Shown: in pieces, positions 7,600 to 9,987 of the stretch
Layout: each line of letters begins with the position of its first letter
Numbering within the stretch: position 1 is the stretch's first letter
Source of the DNA: an uncultured Alistipes sp.
GTDB taxonomy: Bacteria > Bacteroidota > Bacteroidia > Bacteroidales > Rikenellaceae
NCBI GenBank assembly: GCA_947174295.1
Contig: CAMWIG010000061.1
Coordinates: 1-9,987, forward strand
Length of the DNA: 9,987 bases
Direction: 5' to 3'
Program-made: the position numbers and the translations under genes
The notes under the pieces: generated by a model
Told to the model about the DNA's origin: nothing
The model's database searches: none
Seen by the model: the letters and a program-made list of their open reading frames with translations, nothing else

Positions 7600-8112
7600 T
7601 CACAATCGGTTGTTTCCGCCCGAGGGGCGCTTGACCGGCTCTTCGGGAATGACTATCCACAATATGACATAGACCCATATCGACAATCCTCCGAGCAGAA
7701 TCATAACCAGCGTCAGCAGGCGCAGCACCGTGGCGTCGGCACCGATGAACGCGGCAATACCGCCGCAGACTCCGGCAATGGAGCGGTTGGTGCGCGAACG
7801 GTAGAGTTTCGCACGCTGAGGTTCCCGGCTCTGCTCCTCGGCCGAGGCCGCACGGCTCTCGCCGAAATCGGAGGGACGCCCCATTCGCGACATTGCCTCG
7901 CGCACCATGGCGAGCGTCACGACCAGCATCGGCGATGAAATCCGCTCCCTGAAAATCTCGGCCATACCGCGCTCGATATCGTCCAGCGTCTCCGTGTCGC
8001 CTTCGGGCAGACGCGACGCTATGTCGTCGAGATAGGTGCGAAGCGCTCCGTAAGCATCCTCGTCCATGGTGAACGCCTGGGAGCCGATGTTTACATTTAC
8101 TGTCTCTTTCAT
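7600..8112 (-). CDS. PspC domain protein, small (170 aa), first gene of the PadR operon
   Basis: Residues 1-85 are a soluble domain with QAFTMDEDAY and a DDIERGMAEIF helix, the same type as the N-terminus of the large PspC protein at the end of this operon. A linker leads to a PspC domain at about 101-158: AKLYRSRTNRSIAGVCGGIA, a membrane segment at about 128-142 and a second at about 144-157, ending in IPEEP as is typical. The polar C-terminus is short. It is probably an inner membrane protein with the N-terminal domain in the cytosol, though topology is not shown by the sequence alone. The start is the ATG at 8110-8112, about 40 nt downstream of the predicted transcription start. As first gene it would be the most directly controlled target of the PadR protein. 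A stress-sensing or membrane-stabilising role is inferred from the family and neighbours. Confidence 0.92.
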   Translation of the reverse strand: MKETVNVNIGSQAFTMDEDAYGALRTYLDDIASRLPEGDTETLDDIERGMAEIFRERISSPMLVVTLAMVREAMSRMGRPSDFGESRAASAEEQSREPQRAKLYRSRTNRSIAGVCGGIAAFIGADATVLRLLTLVMILLGGLSIWVYVILWIVIPEEPVKRPSGGNNRL

Positions 8113-8160
8113 ATCTTGAATTTTTTCGGTTATTTAGCAGACCATATTATTTTCACATTG

Positions 8161-8192
8161 CAAATATAAGAACATTTTTATTACTATGCAAT
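8161..8192 (-). promoter_or_regulatory. Bacteroidota-type promoter of the PspC-PadR operon, with possible flanking operator
   Basis: On the minus strand TATATTTG (8161-8168) is a full match to the -7 consensus TAnnTTTG, and ATTG (8189-8192) lies exactly 20 bp upstream, one mismatch from TTTG. The region is strongly A/T-rich. A 6-bp inverted repeat, ATTGCA (8157-8162) and TGCAAT (8187-8192), overlaps both boxes. It could be a repressor site, but six bases is little evidence and it is not the ATGT-N8-ACAT form known for some PadR proteins. Confidence 0.7.
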
Positions 8193-8291
8193 ACAAAGTA
8201 CTAATTTTCTCGATTTTTTTATCGTTATTTTCCGATACATATATATAAACAGCCGGCGCGCGCCTCGAAATGCGAGTAGAACAGCGCGCGC

Positions 8292-8325
8292 AAAAAAGAA
8301 AATCCGCCTTGCGAACGGCGGATTT
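8292..8325 (-). terminator. Strong rho-independent terminator after the TolC-family gene
   Basis: A perfect 9-bp stem (AAATCCGCC at 8300-8308 with its complement at 8317-8325) has an 8-nt loop. On the minus strand it is followed by T, C, then six Ts (8292-8297). It lies 87 bp past the TolC stop and faces the end of the efflux operon. Confidence 0.82.
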
Positions 8326-8412
8326 GCAAACATATGTCCTGGCACGGCAGCGCATCGGAGACACAGGCCGGCGCACGGCAAGAAAAGGCCTCCGGACAGC
8401 ACCGGCACCGCT

Positions 8413-9669
8413 CTACTCGACCGGCTCCACCGGGACGGCCGTCACGCGCTCGTAGGCCGCCAGGGCCACGGCATAGTTGTAACGCGCCGTTATGGAGTTG
8501 GTATATAGCTGAATCCAGCTGAGCTGGGCCTGCATCACATCGAGAATCGTCGCAAGGCCCTCGTTGTAGGAGTAGGTACCCAGCGCAAGGTTCTCCCCGG
8601 CTATGCGCAGGCTGCGCGTGGTCGAGGCCACCTGTGCCCCGCTCTCGACGAGCGTCGTCCAGCCGTTCATCTCCTCGCGCACCACGTCGTCGTGCATCCG
8701 CGCGGCCTGCCACTCGGCGCGTTCGTAGGCGGCGCGTGCCGCGGCCGTGGCCCGGCGCCGTTCGCCGCCGTGGAAAATCGGCACGCCCAGCTCGACGAAT
8801 ACCGAGCCGTCGACCTGCGTGCGCCCCGTGACATTCGGCGACAGGGGACGCCACGCTCCGCCCACGCCGGCCCTGAGCTGCGGATTGTAGGCCGCACGAG
8901 CCGCACCGATTCCCTCGCGGGCCGACCGAGCCGCCAGACGCACCGCCGCAAGGTCGGAGCGCCGCACCAGCACCTCGTCGAGCGCCACGCGCCCCGGCAT
9001 GGGCAGCGAATCGAGAATCGTCTGCGCGAGGTCGACCTCCGATTGGGCGTCGACACCGCGCAGGATGTTGAAATTGTGGAGCGCCACTTCGTAGTTCTGT
9101 TCGGCGGTCACCATTCCGTACTCCGCTTCGCTCATGCGGGCCTCTATCATCAGCACGTCGCCCTTGGCTATGTACCCCTCGGCGAACCGCTCGTCGACGA
9201 TGCGCTGCAACGACGCGATAATCGCCACGTATTCGCGCATCGCGTCGCGGTAGCGCTCCATGGCCGAGAGATTCCAGTAGGCGTAGTCGGCGGCGTAGCG
9301 CACGTCGATGGCCGCGAACTCCTCGTCGCATAGCGCGATGTCGTAGGAGAGCTCCGCGCGGCGGACCGCACGTCGCACCGACCCGCCGCCGTAGATGAGC
9401 TGCACCACGCGCGGCTGCACGGCGAACGACCACGCCCGCACGCCCGACGTGCGACGGAAGGCGTAGGCGAAGTCGCCGTCGAGCCTCAACTCCGGGAGAT
9501 ATCCCGTGCGGGCCTTGCCGAGCTCCTCGGCCGCCTCGCGGCTCGCAGCCTGCGCGATGCGCAGCTGTCGGCTGTATGACGCCACGTCGCGACGGTAGTC
9601 GTCGAGCGTGACCTGCGCATGCGCCGCCGACAGCGAGCATGCGGCGAGTATAATGAGTGTCAATCGCAT
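8413..9669 (-). CDS. TolC-family outer membrane efflux protein, 418 aa
   Basis: Outer membrane channel of a tripartite RND efflux pump (OEP family). The start is the ATG at 9667-9669, 2 bp after the permease stop; the frame stays open upstream only because it overlaps the permease gene. The signal peptide MRLTLIILAACSLSAAHAQ fits signal peptidase I cleavage after AHA; an LAAC at residues 8-11 could instead be a lipobox, but the n-region would be very short. Two OEP repeats follow, each rich in Ala, Arg and Glu as expected for the long alpha-barrel coiled coils. The first ends near YEVALHNFNILRGVD; the second contains YSYNEGLATILDVMQAQLSW and NYAVALAAYERVTA near the C-terminus, the usual YxxGxxxxLDVxxAQ signature. 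The length is within the family range. The membrane fusion protein gene normally present is not in the window and is probably upstream of the permease. The substrate is unknown. Confidence 0.93.
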   Translation of the reverse strand: MRLTLIILAACSLSAAHAQVTLDDYRRDVASYSRQLRIAQAASREAAEELGKARTGYLPELRLDGDFAYAFRRTSGVRAWSFAVQPRVVQLIYGGGSVRRAVRRAELSYDIALCDEEFAAIDVRYAADYAYWNLSAMERYRDAMREYVAIIASLQRIVDERFAEGYIAKGDVLMIEARMSEAEYGMVTAEQNYEVALHNFNILRGVDAQSEVDLAQTILDSLPMPGRVALDEVLVRRSDLAAVRLAARSAREGIGAARAAYNPQLRAGVGGAWRPLSPNVTGRTQVDGSVFVELGVPIFHGGERRRATAAARAAYERAEWQAARMHDDVVREEMNGWTTLVESGAQVASTTRSLRIAGENLALGTYSYNEGLATILDVMQAQLSWIQLYTNSITARYNYAVALAAYERVTAVPVEPVE

Positions 9670-9671
9670 GG

Positions 9672-9987
9672 TCAATCGTTTTTGCGTATGTCGTATAGCA
9701 CGGCGTAGACGACCGGCAGCACCAGCACCGTAAGAAGCGCCGCGACCAGCAATCCGCCCATGATGGTAGCGGCCATGCCGCCGAACAGCGAGTCGAAGAG
9801 CAGCGGCGTCATGCCGACCACGGTCGTGCCCGAAGCCATCGCCACGGGGATTATGCGGTCGTGCGTCGCATGCAGCAGAGCATCGTAGGGCGTGCTTCCG
9901 GCCGCCCTTTCGGCACGTATGCTCTCGACAAGCACCACGCCGTTCTTGACGTTCATTCAAACCAAACCCAGCAGTCCCAGCATCGAA
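9672..9987 (-). pseudogene. RND efflux permease, C-terminal end, with in-frame TGA; 5' part beyond window
   Basis: The intact reading frame after the stop (9672-9956, 94 codons) is the C-terminal end of an RND inner membrane drug/proton antiporter: MNVKNGVVLVESI, then RIIPVAMASGTTVVGMTPLL, LFGGMAATIMGGLL and a last membrane helix LLTVLVLPVVYAVLY, closing with a charged tail. Reading the same frame upstream gives SMLGLLGLV, a TGA codon at 9957-9959, then MNVKNG. RND proteins normally read LxGLxGMNxKN here, so the TGA stands exactly where Gly is expected and upstream homology is in phase. One base change (A at 9959 instead of C on the plus strand) restores GGA. The stop would remove the final membrane helices and so inactivate the pump, unless it is a sequence error or read through. 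The ATG right after the stop could allow reinitiation of a fragment. The gene is co-transcribed with the TolC gene. The family is certain; pseudogene status is likely but depends on sequence accuracy. Confidence 0.8.

Larger units (their letters stand above)
8113..8412. other. Intergenic region of 300 bp between TolC gene and PspC-PadR operon
   Basis: From right to left along transcription it holds the TolC terminator (8292-8325), a GC block, an A/T-rich stretch with an alternating TA run near 8239-8247, and the promoter of the PspC-PadR operon (8161-8192) with its leader. The GC block is two copies of the self-complementary octamer GCGCGCGC (8256-8263 and 8284-8291) around a small CTCG/CGAG hairpin (8264-8267 with 8273-8276); it has no T tract. 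Base composition changes sharply from GC-rich to A/T-rich near 8250. I see no convincing gene in it. Confidence 0.7.

Noticed and set aside
6394..7938. Plus-strand open frame (514 codons) across the GIN, PadR and small PspC genes
   Set aside because: It crosses three recognised minus-strand genes and their gaps, is Arg/His-rich and has no family signature.
8113..8220. PadR operator of the ATGT-N8-ACAT type near the operon promoter
   Set aside because: I looked for this form on both strands around the promoter and did not find it; only a 6-bp inverted repeat is present.
8134..8376. Short minus-strand frame (80 codons) in the TolC-PspC gap
   Set aside because: It spans a terminator hairpin and a promoter, is Cys/Arg-rich and has no recognisable feature.
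8225..9640. Minus-strand open frame (471 codons) overlapping the TolC gene in another frame
   Set aside because: Arg/Gly-rich and runs through the TolC terminator; the true TolC frame has both OEP repeats and a signal peptide.
9637..9669. TolC-family protein as a lipoprotein with Cys11
   Set aside because: LAAC is present, but the n-region would be only a few residues long and a good signal peptidase I site (AHA, then Q) follows at residue 18.
9957..9959. TGA read as glycine by an alternative genetic code
   Set aside because: TGA ends the small PspC, PadR and permease frames in this same window, and the families point to Bacteroidota, which use the standard bacterial code.

Overview
The window looks like chromosome from a high-GC member of Bacteroidota, probably an Alistipes-like Bacteroidales. 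This is inferred from three things. The promoters fit the Bacteroidota form (TTTG, about 20 bp, then TAnnTTTG) instead of the sigma70 form. Shine-Dalgarno sites are weak or absent, with A/T-rich leaders. The protein families (long M16 lipoprotein peptidase, GIN/DUF2807 lipoprotein, PspC proteins with the 'AFTMDxDAY' N-terminus, PadR) are typical of that phylum. No taxonomic marker gene is present, so the genus is a guess. There are no RNA genes, CRISPR arrays, insertion sequences or phage genes.

Every supported gene is on the minus strand, so transcription runs from the right edge to the left. (1) 9987-8413: the C-terminal end of an RND efflux pump permease, followed 2 bp later by its TolC-family outer membrane partner, closed by a strong terminator at about 8292-8325. 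The permease frame carries an in-frame TGA at 9957-9959 where the family normally has glycine. (2) 8112-5156: a four-gene operon of small PspC protein, PadR repressor, GIN/DUF2807 lipoprotein and large PspC membrane protein. It has a good promoter at 8161-8192 and a terminator at 5093-5129. (3) 4961-1515: a DUF456 membrane protein and a 968-residue zinc peptidase of family M16, behind a near-perfect promoter at 4983-5014 and ending in a terminator at 1426-1458. (4) 1169-1: a surface-type lipoprotein with a fibronectin-III-like domain, cut by the left edge.

The common theme is the cell envelope: export of toxic compounds, a probable envelope-stress or membrane-homeostasis module, a lipid-anchored peptidase and a surface lipoprotein. 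The most interesting unit is the PspC-PadR-GIN-PspC operon. It pairs two related membrane PspC proteins with a repressor of a family that usually controls its own operon, and with a lipoprotein whose C-terminal half is a very regular 19-residue repeat built on an Ala-Ser-Lys ladder. The most concrete anomaly is the nonsense codon in the RND permease.
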